Source of the DNA: Dioscorea cayenensis subsp. rotundata
Taxonomy: Eukaryota; Streptophyta; Magnoliopsida; Dioscoreales; Dioscoreaceae
Direction: 5' to 3'
NCBI RefSeq assembly: GCF_009730915.1
Contig: NW_024086832.1
Coordinates: forward strand, 1 to 64,000
DNA: 64,000 nucleotides
Positions 11,841-25,360 of this stretch are shown piece by piece. The position numbers and the translations under genes were made by a program. Within the stretch, counting starts at the first letter, position 1, and each line of letters starts with the position of its first letter. The notes below the pieces were generated by a model. It ran no database searches. It was not told the origin of the DNA and saw nothing but the letters and a program-made list of their open reading frames with translations.

Positions 11841-14800
11841 TTCTACCAACTAAGGATGAAAGTGCATAACTCAATTAGTTTCAGACAAAGTTTTAATTTC
11901 AGACAAGGAAGGTTATGCTATTACTTTCTGAATTACATTAGCATCTTTTCTTGATATTAAAAGCAGAATAAGTTTTAAAACCTTTCCATGCATTCGAGGT
12001 TACCAAAAATAAAATACCTTCACAGTCCAGTTCTTGTCAACCATTAGATTTGGTGATTTCAGATCACGATGGACAATTGTTGGCATGCTAGTGTGCAAAC
12101 AGTTCATGCTCTTGGCCCATGGGACAGCACAGAGAAGATCAATTCACACAAGACTTCCAACAAAGAAATTATGAAAAAAAAATTAAACATACCACACCAA
12201 GGGCCATTTTGATTGTTCACTTCTCCTCAATTTGAATATTTGGACGGTGAAGAATTCTGAACAAACTTTCTTTGATTGATCAAGTTGCATGTGAGTCAAG
12301 TGATGAAACTTTACCGAAATAAAAAAAAAAGTGTTGGCATTTGAAATTCCAAAAGGAAAAATCAACAAATAATAAGTTCTTTTTTAGCTAATATCTCTCA
12401 AAACTCCATAAATACCTATATATCCTTTAAAACATTGCATTAAACTTTATACCCTTCAAATCCTCCATTATTTGATCCCCCAATCTTAAGTCGACAAGCC
12501 ATGCACATGAGATGGCTTCCCTAATATTCAATTCTTGTTATATAACACAAATAACCAAAAGTCCACCCCTTGTATCTGCTCTAAATGGCATGAAACCTAA
12601 TAAGATATGGCTGGTTATATAAAAAGTTTTGGAGAATTACATTCCTAAACTTTAGGCTCAAGCTGCACTGTCAAGTAGAAAAAAGTGAAAGGTTAAAAAA
12701 TATGCTGGCAACCTAACCAAATACAGATGCAAACCCATACAGTTCCTCTGAAACCCTAGAGAGCAAGAATATATGGATAAATATGACAAAAGGATGGGCT
12801 TAGCCTTGAAACAATGGATGTTGAATGCAACTCTGCTTCAAGTTCATTGTTAGATTTTGCCATGAAATAAAAAAATGTGGCGTTGGGAATGTTCTGTTAG
12901 AGCTTCCATGAAGATGGCACAACCCTCTCTTTCAAATTATCAGTGCACTTGTGAGACAATGGCCATTTTGGATAAAGTTTATATAAAACCAAAAGACAAT
13001 CCAACAAACGTTTTGCAATCAATTAGTAGGCACACAAACAATGTCGGAACATATTAAATCTGAGTTCATGCCAATGACTACATTGAAACCAATTTAAGAT
13101 ATTGATAATTTTTTTGAAGTAAGAATATGCAAATTGATTTCTTCCATATTCATCACTGGTTCAATTTAAAGGAAAGCAAGATTCTCTTTTTACCTCAAAA
13201 GAAACTCTGAAGTAATTGATAGATTGGGATTGGGAGGGTGAGCCACAGCACTCATAAATAGAACACTTGGATGCCGCAATCTACGCAATATTTTCACCTA
13301 ATGGCACATAAAAATTAAAGCTTCCCCATCAAAACATAAAGTGGCAATATAAAATCATGTAATGATTACTCCAGAAAACAAGTAACTTCTCTCCGAAATT
13401 CATCCAAAGCATCTCTATCAAAATCCTGATCAAGGAATTTCTTCACAACCACTTCCTATTATTCATATGCAGTACAGATAAATTATAACATCCTTTTTAC
13501 CAAAAAGATGTCCATATCTAAAACTCAAACAAGATAAGAAAACTACAGATATATTAGATAGCATAATAAAGCAAAGATCCTTCACATAAAAATTAGTAGG
13601 ATCGCCTCGAACATCTTTTAAACACAAATTGCCCAAACATTGCATAAAGTAGCTATGCAATGGATAAAATGAATGACAATACAGTATTCTATAGCTAGGT
13701 GTTTGTATGACCTATTAAGATGACATCTTTTCACAAAGACAAGCTCGCTTGATTTATGGCATTAATTGAAATCACCACCAAAGGATATATACTATAAAGA
13801 ATACAGACCAAGAATAGCATATAGAAAAAAAACTAAACAAGAATTGAACTATTAAATTAATCATAATCAAAGAAGCCTCCATCCTTTTGTAATGATTACA
13901 TCAATTGTACTCCATGCCGGTCAAAAACCAACATATGCCAAACTCCAACGAACATCTGCCTACAGCCCAGATCATCACTATTATGTCAATCTCTTGCATT
14001 GATTCTTATACTAGAGCAAAATATTCCTTTCATATGGATGGGCTACACAAGATTCAAACCTATAAAAAAATTCTCTCTTTCTCATCTCTGAATAATACAG
14101 TTAGGTACAACTTCCTCATACAAACAATAATCAAACAACTTCAATTCATGGCTGATACTCTCAAACAATAGGATTCTATCCCCATTGTCCTACATGGAAA
14201 AATAGGAACATAACAAAATCAATCAACATATAAAAAAAATTAAAAAAAATTAATAGCAAAAATTACTTGTTTGTCACGTTGAACAGTTTGGTGATCAATG
14301 TCCTCAACTCAAAACATCAAGTCCTATTATGAAATTCTTCACATTGCACATCTACTACATGTTCAATTGCAACCATTGAGCATTTTGCCGAAAGCAGTTC
14401 AAAAAACTCATAAGTTAAACCTCAATATCCTACTTAAATAAGGCCAAACTATAAGACAAAAGGTCTAACGGTCAAAACACTTCTCATCCTTAATATTATT
14501 ATGATACCTCATAGTAATAGGCACTCCAAGCATCAAAGATAAGAATGCTTACATATTACTCAAAAGGTTAGAAGTCTATTACATAATAAAGTTGGAAGAT
14601 AGTCAGTTATAGAACAAAAACGGGGGGCGAACGCAGAAAATAACTCTAAAAATAGAACTAGAAAAAGTCAAATAGTTTTTATTAAACTTGGAAGATTTCT
14701 AATAATAAAAAATGCAAGTGATATCGCAATTAACAACTAGCCGAGCCATTCCAATCTTCACGGTACACTTCCCTATAAGAACCTATTCAGTGAAACAAAA

Positions 14801-15113
14801 ACATGTAATTAATTCTCAAACAAAATATGTTGCACACTTAAAGACATATATTGCTAGAAAAATGATCTCATATGTTCATTTGCTCCTTTCCAGTAAAACA
14901 ATATGAAACAAAAAATCACTGATAATTGAAAATAAACAATTGTAAACAAAAGAGCTTCACGATTTTATTAGATCCTAATAGTTAAATAATATATATGAAT
15001 GAAATTAGCTTGCATTTAACATGATTAGATGTATATCAAAGATGGTATTTTAAAATGCTAAACATGACATCGACCCATCTATGTAGAGAGAACTCCAAGA
15101 AATCATTCATTAT

Positions 15114-15250
15114 TGTTAGATTTATGTTATAGTTTATATTTGTTTAATGGGCCATATTGGGCCCATACCACAAAACCCTAATATTTCTCTATATATATCC
15201 TTGTACTCCTTTGCTAATGAAATATACAAACCATTTCTCCTATTTTCACA
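15114..15250 (+). repeat. Copia 5' LTR
   Basis: 137 bp, TG...CA termini, same length as the 3' LTR. Short for a Copia element. Contains CTCTATATATATCC as a likely promoter core. Confidence 0.95.
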
Positions 15251-15270
15251 TGGTACCAGAGCCCTGGGTT
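15251..15270 (+). promoter_or_regulatory. Copia primer-binding site
   Basis: Begins TGGTACCAGAGCCC directly after the 5' LTR. This resembles the TGGTATCAGAGC site complementary to initiator methionine tRNA used by most plant Copia elements. Confidence 0.8.
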
Positions 15271-15449
15271 AAACCCTAGCCGCCGCCACCACTACTCCAA
15301 ACCCTAGCCTTCCACCTGCCGCCGCTACCTCTACTGCCAGCCGCCGCTCATCTTTCGCCGTTCTCGTTGGTCTATGGGCACCTGGTGATGTTCCTCAGCC
15401 CTCACCAGTGATGCCCTTGTCTCGTTGCTGAAGGATTTGTCTTTTCATC

Positions 15450-16430
15450 GTCATGTCTTTGTCTTATGATTCTTTAGTTAAGAATCTCCATTGTACCTCG
15501 CAAAAGTTGGATGGGAGGAACTATGTTTTTTGGGCACAGAGTTTTGAGCAGTTTCTTATGGCTCATAAGAAATCGTCGTACCTCACGGCAGATCAGCCAG
15601 ACTCTTAAGGATGCCAAGTATGCTGATTGGCTTGCTTAAGATAATGCAATGCGCTCATGGTTGACTGATAGTATGGAGCCGGATATTGCCCGAAGTATGG
15701 TGATGTTAACTACTGCAAAGGCAATTTGGGAGATGTGTAGATTGACATATGGAAATAAAAATAATATCTCTCGTGTTTTTGAGTTGTATGAGCAACTGTT
15801 TACAGCCTGTCAAGGTGATCGTACTGCCCCTCAATTCTTCACTCACATCCGTAGCCTGTTGGATGAGCTAGATATTTACCAACCATTAGTTCTTGATCTA
15901 GCTACCCTTCGTCGTTACCGGAATGAAATTGCAGTCATCGCATATCTTTCTGGGCTTCCTCTTGAGATGCAAAACCAGGTGAAGGGCTCTATTCTGAGTT
16001 CTTAGAGAATGCCTGATCTTGCTGTTATTTATGCTCGCGTGCTTCGCCTGTCTTCTACATCCACATATCCATCGCCTGTTGTGTCCTCTGATCAGTCGAC
16101 GGTTGGAAAGAAAGAGCCAGGAAGACTAGAGTTGGAATAGGTTTGTGTGCACCTTCTGTCGACACACAAGCCATACTGAGGATCGTTGTTGGGATAAGCA
16201 TGGTCGCCCGGCAGTGGCCAATGCTAATACCGAGGTGGTAGATTCATCACCCACTTCCAGTGCTAAACAGTTTGTTACTATCTCTCAGGATGCCTTTGCA
16301 CGGTTCCAGCAGCTACAGGGCACAGCGTCTCACACCACAGTCTCTTCTTCTATTTTTTCAAGTAATGTCTTTCTTACTTCCAGGGACAGTTCTTGGATTA
16401 TTGACTCTGGGTCTCTTCTCACATGACAGG
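15450..16430 (+). pseudogene. Copia gag and protease remnants
   Basis: Gag of the UBN2 type (visible: GRNYVFWAQSFEQFL and TAKAIWEMCRLTYG), a CCHC knuckle CTFCRHTSHTEDRC near 16150, and the protease active-site context SWIIDSG near 16395. Fossil, broken. Confidence 0.8.
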
Positions 16431-16779
16431 TACAAAATCTTTTTCCAAAATCTTTCTCTTTCTATTTTTCGTTCTGTGGCAATTGCCGATGGACAATCGT
16501 GCTTAGTGTCCGGAGAGGGAGTTATGCAGGCTTCCTCTCAGCTTAGACTAAATGATGTTCTTTTCGTACCTGAATTTCCTGTTAACTTGCTATCCGTTTT
16601 TACGATCACCAAACATTTGAATTGTAGTGTCACATTTTTCCCTTGTCACTGCATTTTTCAGGATCTGCAGACAGGGAAGAGGATTGGTTTGGGGCGTAAT
16701 CGTGGTGACGGCATGTATACATTGGTGCGTGATAATATTCCTCGTGGTTTAGCAGCATCTGTTTCTGACTCCGAGTTAT

Positions 16780-17395
16780 CACTCATATGGCACTGCAAAT
16801 TGGGTCACCCTTTTTTTAGTCATCTTCAGCAAACTTTGCCTTGGATTCAGGTCGAGTCGTTTCAATGTGAGTCGTGTCAGTTGGGTAAACATCATCGTGC
16901 TACCTTTAAACATTCCACTCTAGTGTCTAGTCGGTCGTTATTTGATTTAGTTCATTGTGATGTTTGGGGACCTTCTAAGGTCGCGCCTATTTCTGGTCAT
17001 CGTTACTATGTTGTGTTTGTTGATGATTTTTCCCGAGTGTCATGGGTATATTTGTTAAAATACCATCGTTCTATTGCTGATGTCCTTCAAAAATTCATTT
17101 TGGAAATAAAAAATCAATTTTCCACTGTTCTCAAATGTCTTCGTACCGATAATGCTTTAGAATTTCTCTCTTTTACTGTAAATTCTTTATGTGCTTCCTT
17201 TGGGATTATTCATCAAACCACCTGTCCACACACATCTCAACAAAATGGGGTTGCTGAAAGAAAGCATCGTCACATCTTGGATGTTGCACGCACTCTTTTG
17301 GTAGAGCGTAATGTTCCTATGTATATGTGGTCTGATGCTATTTTAACTGCAGTCTATCTTATTAATCGTATGCCTTCTGCACCCTTAGGGTGAGA
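16780..17395 (+). pseudogene. Copia integrase remnant
   Basis: Pre-integrase zinc-binding segment (WHCKLGHPFFSHL, CESCQLGKHH) followed by the rve core (VHCDVWGPSKV, VVFVDDFSRVSWVYLL, LRTDNALEF, QQNGVAERKHRHILD). Fossil part of the element at 15114-19647. Confidence 0.88.
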
Positions 17396-17959
17396 GGTTC
17401 CTCTATGTCGTCTTTTACCTGATACCGAGTTGTTTCACTTGTCCCCTCATGTTTTCAGTTGTGTTGGTTTTGTTCAGGATTTAACTCCTGGTTTGGACAA
17501 GTTGCGCCCGCGTGCGCTTAAATGTGTCTTTGTTGGTTATTCCTGCACCCAACGTGGATACCGGTTGTTTCACCCAACTAGTCGGAAGTATTATGTCTAT
17601 GGATGTTACGTTTTTTGAGTCTCAATCATTTTTTTCTAACTCAGTTTCTCACGATATGTTAACTACGTCATCTCGATATTGTTTCTCCCCATCCCCGCTT
17701 CTGGTCCCCTCCTCCTCGTGCCTATGCCTAGTGTGACGCCTTCTCCTTTGGATACAGATGATGGTCATTTTGGACAGGTTTATCATCGACGCCAACGTGT
17801 ACCACCGCCAGCTCCGCCCCTCCAGTCTTCTCCCCGGACCACGCAGATCCGTCTCTTGATCTTCCCATTGCCTTTCACAAAGGTATTCGTTCTTGTACTA
17901 AACATCCCATCTCACATTTTGTTTCTTATGATAATCTTCACCCGTCCTTCCGCACATTT

Positions 17960-18945
17960 GCTATTTCCTTGTCTGCTGAGTCAATTCCCAGGAACTACCA
18001 GGATGCACGTTTGCTTCTACAATGGCATACGGTAATGGATGAGGAAATGGAAGCCTTGAGATCTCGTGGTACATGGGAGCTTGTGCCTCGCCCTGCTGAT
18101 GCTAGCGTTGTCACTTGCGATGGGTCTTCTCTGCCAAGCACAAAGCGAATGGTACAATTGATCGCTATAAAGCCCTGTTAGTGGCCCATGGTTTTACTCA
18201 GACTTATGGTGTTGATTATGCTGAGACTTTTTCACCGGTTGCTCGTCTGAATTCTATTCGCATTCTACTGTCGGTAGCTATGAATCGATCATGGGCACTC
18301 TGTCAACTCTATGTGAAGAATGCCTTTCTTTATGAAGACTTAGTTGAGACAGTATTTATGGAGCAACCTCCGGGGTATGTTGCTTAGGGGGAGAATCTAG
18401 TCTACCAGCTCAAGAAAGCGATCTATGGTCTAAAACAAAGTCCTCGTGCATGGTTTGACAAATTTAGTGTAATTGCAGTTGCAGATGGTTTTCGCAGGTG
18501 TAATGTGGATCATTATGTGTTCTATAAGAACACTTCATTCGGTTGTGTTGTATTTGTGGTATATGTCGATGACATCTTGTTAACGGGTAGTGATCACCAG
18601 GGCATTCAGAGAACTAAGGAGCATTTAATTAAACATTTCGTTACACGAGACATGGGACAACCTAGATACTTCCTTGGTATTAAGTTTGCATATGCTAAAG
18701 AAAAGATGACGCTCTCACAACGGAAGTCTGTGTTGGACTTACTTGAGGAGCCTAGTTTATTGGGTTGTAAACTAGAGAGCACACCTATTGAGCAGTCACC
18801 ACATTTTTGGGAGACATCTTCCCCATTTCTCAAAGATCCTGGTCAATACAGACGTCTGATTGGCAAGCTCATTTATCTAACTATTACTTGTCCTGATATA
18901 TGTTACGCAGTTGGACTCCTGAGTCAGTTTATGCATGAGCCATGA
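17960..18945 (+). pseudogene. Copia reverse transcriptase remnant
   Basis: RVT_2-type reverse transcriptase: [35 protein letters not shown] and VYVDDILLTGSD are recognisable. Fossil, broken. Confidence 0.85.
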
Positions 18946-18949
18946 GATG

Positions 18950-19503
18950 TTCACTGGCAGGGTGCTCTAAGGGTTCTTACATATGTTAAAGGAACTCCTG
19001 GCAAAGGTCTTCTCTACATGAATCATGGTCACCTAGATGTTGCAGCGTATTTTGACTCGGGTTATGTTGGCGATAAAGGAGACAGAAAGTCTACGTCCGA
19101 TTTATGTGGAAACTTGGTTACTTGGCTAAGCAAGAAATAGAATGTGATTTCGAAATTGAGTGCAGAAGCAAAGTACAGATCAATGGCACAGACAGCTTGT
19201 GAAATGGTTTGAGTGCAGCCTTTTTTATTTGAGTTGGGATTCCTTATCACAATACCTATGCAGATGTGTGATAACCAGGCTGCCATCTTCATTGCAAATA
19301 ATCCAACATTCCATGAGCATACCAAGCATGTGGAGGTTGATTATCACTATGTTCGTGATATGGTACTGAAAGAAGTCATCTCTACGCCATATACCCAGTC
19401 GTCTGAGCAACTGGCGGATATCTTCACCAAGGGTTTAAATGTTAAAATCTTTAGTAATCTATGTAACAAGCTGGGTATGCTCGATATATATGCTCCAGCT
19501 TGA
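18950..19503 (+). pseudogene. Copia RNase H remnant
   Basis: RNase H region near the 3' end: DNQAAIFIANNPTFHEHTKH and TQSSEQLADIFTKGL are typical of Copia C-termini. Fossil, broken. Confidence 0.8.
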
Positions 19504-19510
19504 GGGGGAG
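19501..19510 (+). promoter_or_regulatory. Copia polypurine tract
   Basis: TGAGGGGGAG directly before the 3' LTR; the usual plus-strand primer position. Confidence 0.75.
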
Positions 19511-19647
19511 TGTTAGATTTATGTTATAGTTTATATTTGGTTAATGGGCTATATTGGGCCTATACCACAAAACCCTAATATTTCTCTATATATATCCTTG
19601 TACTCCTTTGCTAATGAAATATACAAACTATTTCTCCTATTTTCACA
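19511..19647 (+). repeat. Copia 3' LTR
   Basis: 137 bp, differing from the 5' LTR at four positions, followed by the target duplication ATTAT. Confidence 0.95.
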
Positions 19648-22600
19648 ATTATCAACAAGAAAATGGCCAATCTTTCTACCAATGACAAGGTGTTCCCATG
19701 GGATTTCTGGTTCCACCACATCATCAAGCATTGAATCAAGTCTGCTTGACCTTACTTCCGAAGGAGAGGAAGAGAATTCTAGTTTCCTCAATGTCCTGTC
19801 TGTCCCCATAAAAATTATCATTGAAGTGGTTCTTTCGATCATGTTTTTCAATGTCATTTATTCATTCATTCATTTCAGCAGAGCTTTGCAAAGCCATATG
19901 GTCTTCATTTCTTTTTTTTTTCTTTCTGATCATTGATTCAGTCGTTTACTAGCTTGTGAAGTAGTTTGGCCAATATACATCTTACCAGATCATGATGTAA
20001 TCCGGAGGAAATGTTCGATTTGTTGAACTCAAAAGGACGACCAGTATTGGAGGCACCATTCATCTTACTCTCAGCAACATCTCTACCAATGGCAAATGAG
20101 CTACAAGTTCCACTACAACCATCAAGCAATGCCTTCCCATATGCAATTGATTGATGAGAAGAGGAAGCATTAAGATCATTCACTTCTATCTCTTTCTCAA
20201 TAAAATATCTTCCACATATTTATATTGCTTTGTGTTTGGAACCTCATTGCAAGCAGGGCAATTTTTACAAATCAACGGATGTTGAGGCCTTGCAGGTAAT
20301 TGGGCAATGCTTTCTTTGCACCTCTGATACTCATGTTTTCTATTATTAGTAATTTTTGGTGGTCCAGAAGTTTTTTTGACTCCAATTTCTTGGAAAGGGT
20401 TCAACTCAGCAAAAAGGTTTTTAGAATCTTCAACATTATGTAAACTTGGTACTATGCTGAGTTTCTCACTAACCTAATTATTAACATCCAAAGTTGCTAC
20501 AGCAATGCCTTTCTGCTTTGAAGGGAACTGACTTAGCTGATCAAAAGACAAACCCTTTGCATTTAAACTTGAACTACTACCAACTGTTATGGATGATATT
20601 CCACTACTTGCAACAGAAGGTACTAGTATTGCCTTCTCATGCCTTGACCTTTTATCTTAGAAATTATTATCACATGATGAAGCTCCAGATTCATTTTCAT
20701 ATAACTTTGTGGATCCTGGTAGGTCATCCCCTGATTTATTTGTGGTCCAGGAATTGGAGTTTTCTACTAGTCTTGAATTACCAGAACTTAAGAATGCCAT
20801 GGTCCACCATGAGATCAACCAATAATTTTCTAAAAAAAGAACAAAAGAAGAAGTGAGTGGTTAAAGAAGACATTAGGCATTGAGAATAAGAAAACACCAC
20901 GTCTTTGTTGTGAAAAGTATAATTAGTCTTCATTAACAATGACAAGAAGCATGACTTATACGAATACAACCAAAGTTCACCATACAAGTGACCGATTTCA
21001 ACAACAATTCCTTTATTACTAACATAATTGGATTTTTATTTTTCCTCATTGAAGGGACACTGTGATCATACCAAAAAGAGAAAAAGAAAAAGCCAAATCA
21101 TTTCAATGCATTACAACTCTTTTAGTCAAATAAACTTTTGCAGAGGCAATAGTATTAAATCAACCCTTCTGAGAAAGGAGTTAAAAAAATGAAGGGGAAA
21201 TATATAGTTATACTTATGCATGATTCCTAGTTATGCAACTACATACACAAAGCAAGTGGCATTTAAGAGAGATACTTATAACAAGTGGTAAAAGCTGTCA
21301 CATTCAAATTAAAAAAAAAAGAGAAATTATTTGTGAAATCATTAACTTTTTTTTTTAAATGTGCTTTCAAGAATAACTTAGTTAACCCCAAATGTTACAA
21401 GAACTCACTATTTTTAGCAAGTACTAATCCTTTAAGAGCAACACTACTTGAAAAACATAAACACACACCTTCTGGTATCTAATTTTATTATGTTAACAGC
21501 ATCATCGTCAACCCCAGTGTATTGGCTTCCTTTGACTAACTTGCAAGGAACACCAACTTTGCCCTTGCATGGGTATGACTTCATAACAAGGTAAGAAAGA
21601 AAAAGAGGTTAAGTAACATGGTGTTTATCGTATGGATGGTGTGCCATAATGTAGTGATAATAATGAAAGAAGCCTCATTTTAAAATAGTATGATGCTTGA
21701 CCTTGAAGAGCAAATTGCAATGAAAAGATAGACATAATTTTATGCAACCAATAGGTAATACACTTGTTTGTAGTGATGTTCGTAACTCTGTACTATTCTC
21801 CAGCCACCTTGCTAACATGATACTAGCATCCTTTACAGGGCCACCCATATGCCTGGCTGCAAGTTCATATATTCTTTGAACTAAAAAGCCTACCTCAACA
21901 GGGCAGTCAAGCAATATAAACTATGTTACTTGCTCTAACTCAACAAAATCTTGATCGATAGCATGATTGACAACAATAGCTAAGATTTCCATTTTGGAGA
22001 GCCACTAGTAATGGAATCTCTCCTTCACTATTTAAAAATAACAGACTAAAGAATACATATGCACATTATCATTACATTCAAAGGCATAAACAAGATGTGA
22101 AAGTGTGAGAAATCACACATGAAAAGGCAAAAGCTTATCTTGAAGGAATACATGCAATTTGCAAAATCATTTATAATAATATCATAAATGAATGTGTTGA
22201 TTTTCAAGCATTAGACATAAGTACAGTTATAGAATATTAAATTGAAAAAGATATTTGAGATTGCAAAACATGTAGGCAAGCAAGCTGAAACATGAAATCC
22301 TCCACTAATTGCACGGTCTTTTATTAATCATAGCGGACAAACGTGGGGGTTAAAAGTAGTCACTAGTCAAGCATCCACATTTAAACAAATTGGATGATCC
22401 TAATTCGTAAGGCCCAGGTCATCAAGGAAGGATATGGATATTGTAGAGTTCCCTCATGTAAAATAGAGCCTTATTTCCATAGAAAATTCATGGGCGGAAA
22501 AATGCTGACAGTCCAGTGCCACATCTGCCACTCTACAACTGCAAAGTTAATGGACTTTCAAGTTCCAATCATTGTCTTAGGTCTCACCATCTTCTTCACA

Positions 22601-23799
22601 TTCTAGATTGTGTAAGGTTATTGCCATCCATGAATGAGAAAAATATTTGAGAAACAAGGAAGTAAAAAGACCCAACAAAGACCAATCACAATAAAAAGTA
22701 AAGTTCGCTTATTTCTTTACATCACTCTACCAATGGCCAGAGGTAACCCTAAATTCTCAGAAAAAGTTGCAATTCCTCTCCAAAACAACAATTTCTAAAT
22801 TTCCTACTGTTCGTAAGCATAATCAAACCTAAATCAGAAACTAAAACATGAAAAATTCAAGCTCCAAAGCGAACAAGTCAAAAAGAACTCACCCAATACC
22901 GACGAGAAAGCACATCAGCAGAGACATCCTGCTCCCGAATCAGATCCATCCGCTGCTTCCCCAAGCTAAGAATCTTCACCGCCCGGATTTGATCCCGATC
23001 AGGATCAACCCTAAACTCCGAGTTCGAGATCGCCAGTGCCAGCTGCACATGGAACTCCTCCTCAGACATCATAAAGTCTCCAGCAGGAGAAAGCCGTGAA
23101 GCATTGGACGGCGAAGGCGGAGAAGGGTTAGCCGGGAATGCCGCGCCACCAGCCACCTCATGGTGGTCAGAGGCGCAAGAAGGAGACAGCAGAGGGGGCG
23201 TAGACGAAGAGGGAGGAACCGGGACCTAACTAGAGCGGCCATGATGATCGTGGAGCTTCTTGAATAGCTTCATCGGATTGAGGGTTTCTTCCGCTCTCTC
23301 GGATAGATTTTGATGACGAGATGATTCACAAAAAAAAAAAGCTCTCAGAGAGAATGGCCGGATCATTGCCAGATTATTTTGGCCACGAGAAGATTAATTA
23401 ACCTCTATTGGAATCTCAACACGGCAATCCTGGAAGCCAACAACACCCACCCCATCTGCTTGAGTTCATACCAAGCCAAGGCATCCCCAAAGTTGCAAGT
23501 TCCCATAATATTATTCCAAAGCGGCACACATCACACCTAAGATGGGAAGGAAACCGTGCATATAAATATATATGAGATGATCCATAGAAAACGAAAATTG
23601 AAGGTTTTAAGCGTAACAAGAAAATGGCTCAAAAATGGCTCAAGTAAACAAACACATCAATCAGTGCAGCCAGGCCAAATAAAATTATGATATATATACT
23701 TGAAATATCTAAGAAGTAATAATTTGCTTAAGTGTAACTATTGATACAGAAACTCACTTCTTATTTGATGGTTTATTACACAACACCTCTGCAATCGCT

Positions 23800-24325
23800 T
23801 AGGGTGACATAGTACTGGGTCGTAGTGGGCTAGACTAAATATATAACCCATATATTCGGGTTGACTTGGTGCCATATTCGACTAAATTGTTTTGATCCAA
23901 GTTCGACCCATTTGATTGTCATTAAGCCTAGTGCCCAAATTTAACCCGACCCAAAAATAAATAATTTTTTTATGAAATAATTGAAATAACTAAATAAAAC
24001 TACTACTACAACTCCTAAAAATTTTTTTCAAACATTTTAAAAATACAACACAAAGTGATTATAAATGCTTTACTCTTTTTCAAGTCTATTACTATTATAT
24101 ATATAATTATATATATTATAAATAATATATGATATATATATATTATTTATTTATTCGGTCGAGTCAGGGTCGGGTCAAAAATTATCCGACCCAAAACCCA
24201 GCTGAATTAATCTACTAAAACATTCGATCTCAACCCGCTACTCAACTTTCTAAACCCAGCCTCAGATTTTTTGATTTTGGGTTCAGGGGCCAGCTCATGG
24301 GTCACCCGGCCCATGTCCACCCCTA
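23800..24325. mobile_element. hAT-like MITE in exon 11 of EDR1 copy 3
   Basis: A 526-bp insert that interrupts homology to exon 11. The left end is TAGGGTGACATAGTACTGGG; the right end, on the other strand, is TAGGGGTGGACATGGGCCGG. These imperfect inverted termini of the TAGGGGTG type are common in plant hAT MITEs. No coding capacity. The flanking 8-mers do not match, so the class call is tentative. Confidence 0.55.
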
Positions 24326-25327
24326 GGTACTGCCATCCATTCAGGCTAAAACAGAATAGGATGGAGATTTTAGAGAGTTGAATGTGATGTGAGACCTACA
24401 CCAGTCAAGCATGGTCAACCATGCTTTGCTTCTTTTGTTTTTTCCTCCCTACCATGTCCTGTCTCCACTATAGAAAGAACATTCCCGCTTGCCCATCTCT
24501 TGGTTGGACTTCACCCCCACAACCATGCCTCCCTCTCCTTTGGCCACACCATGAAACCATTTCTTGGCATGGGAAATGTTAAAAATTCCAAGCTTCAAGG
24601 CCAAGGTTCTCTTCATCTTCTTCTTCATCTTGCTACAACCTTGGAGAACTTGATTGGTTGGAGGTTGGAGAGAGAGCTCTAGAGTGGAGTGGCTTCTTCT
24701 CTATAGCTATTTGGGTAAAGCAAGCTCTCATTTTGCTTTTAATTGAAATCTTATCTCTCATGCTTTGTGTGTTGCATTGTGATGTTTGTCTTGAATTGTA
24801 AGCCTTGTGTTGGTTAAGCATGTGCTAAGCCTTAGAAGAATCCTTGCTTGGCTAGCTAAATTCTATCTTTGTGTGTTCTTGGAATGTATGTATTATTCTT
24901 AGCATGGTTGTTGCCAAAAAGGTGCTAACACTTGGTCTTTGAACATGCACACCAGGTGCTTGTGAAATGCCTTGGAGACCTTGTTGTTAGATTTTCTTCA
25001 TTTCTTCATCAAGTCTAGTTACCTTAATTGTGTGAACCTTAGATGTTTATTCAAGCTTATGTGCATCACTTCCTTGCTATGACAACATGTCTTCCCAAGC
25101 CTAATAGTTACTTTCCTTTGAGTAAGAAGTGCTTAGGATGCTCTCACTAGTTCATGTCATTGTTGGTGTAGTCAAATGCTTAGTGGGTTTTAATTTGCCA
25201 TTGAGCATTTAAATTTGGTTGCCATTTATAGGATATCTCAAGAATGGTTGATTGGCTTTGGGAGTGGGTTAAAATGGGAGCTATTCCAAGTAAGTAATTC
25301 CACATTTAGTTTTCAACTATATTTTGT

Positions 25328-25360
25328 TATATATATCTATATATATATATATATATATAT
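25328..25360. repeat. (AT)n microsatellite
   Basis: AT repeat within the solo LTR. Confidence 0.9.

Larger units (their letters stand above)
15114..19647 (+). mobile_element. Ty1/Copia LTR retrotransposon, fossil, in intron 4 of EDR1 copy 1
   Basis: Bounded by two 137-bp direct LTRs beginning TGTTAG and ending TTTCACA, and by identical 5-bp target duplications ATTAT (15109-15113 and 19648-19652). Internal order is gag, protease, integrase, reverse transcriptase, RNase H, which is the Copia order. The element is structurally full length (4534 bp) but broken in roughly ten places. The LTRs differ at 4 of 137 positions (about 3%), which suggests an insertion around a million years old under commonly used plant rates. 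It lies in the sense opposite to the EDR1 pseudogene and just beyond exon 4. The uninterrupted target can be seen at 55.47 kb in the second EDR1 copy. Confidence 0.95.
4464..23242 (-). pseudogene. EDR1: EDR1-like Raf MAPKKK, degenerate copy 1
   Basis: Exon remnants occur in the same order as in the second copy: exon 1 22893-23242, exon 2 21702-~22030 (5' part missing), exon 3 21469-~21562, exon 4 ~19663-20829, exon 5 14742-14782, exon 6 13387-13455, exon 7 13194-13297, exon 8 12193-~12271, exon 9 12018-12116, exon 10 ~5425-5495, exon 11 5272-5321, exon 12 ~4771-4934, exon 13 4464-~4644. Lesions: exon 1 goes out of frame soon after the ATG and the donor of exon 5 has GC for GT. The acceptor of exon 9 reads GG, the donor of exon 10 reads AT, exon 10 has an extra base, and exon 4 has lost about 39 bases. 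A Copia element sits in intron 4 and a LINE in intron 9. A Raf-like kinase by descent; not expected to make protein. Confidence 0.88.

Noticed and set aside
24389-24682. 97-residue open frame near the start of the solo LTR
   Set aside because: No family resemblance and inside a repeat; chance frame.
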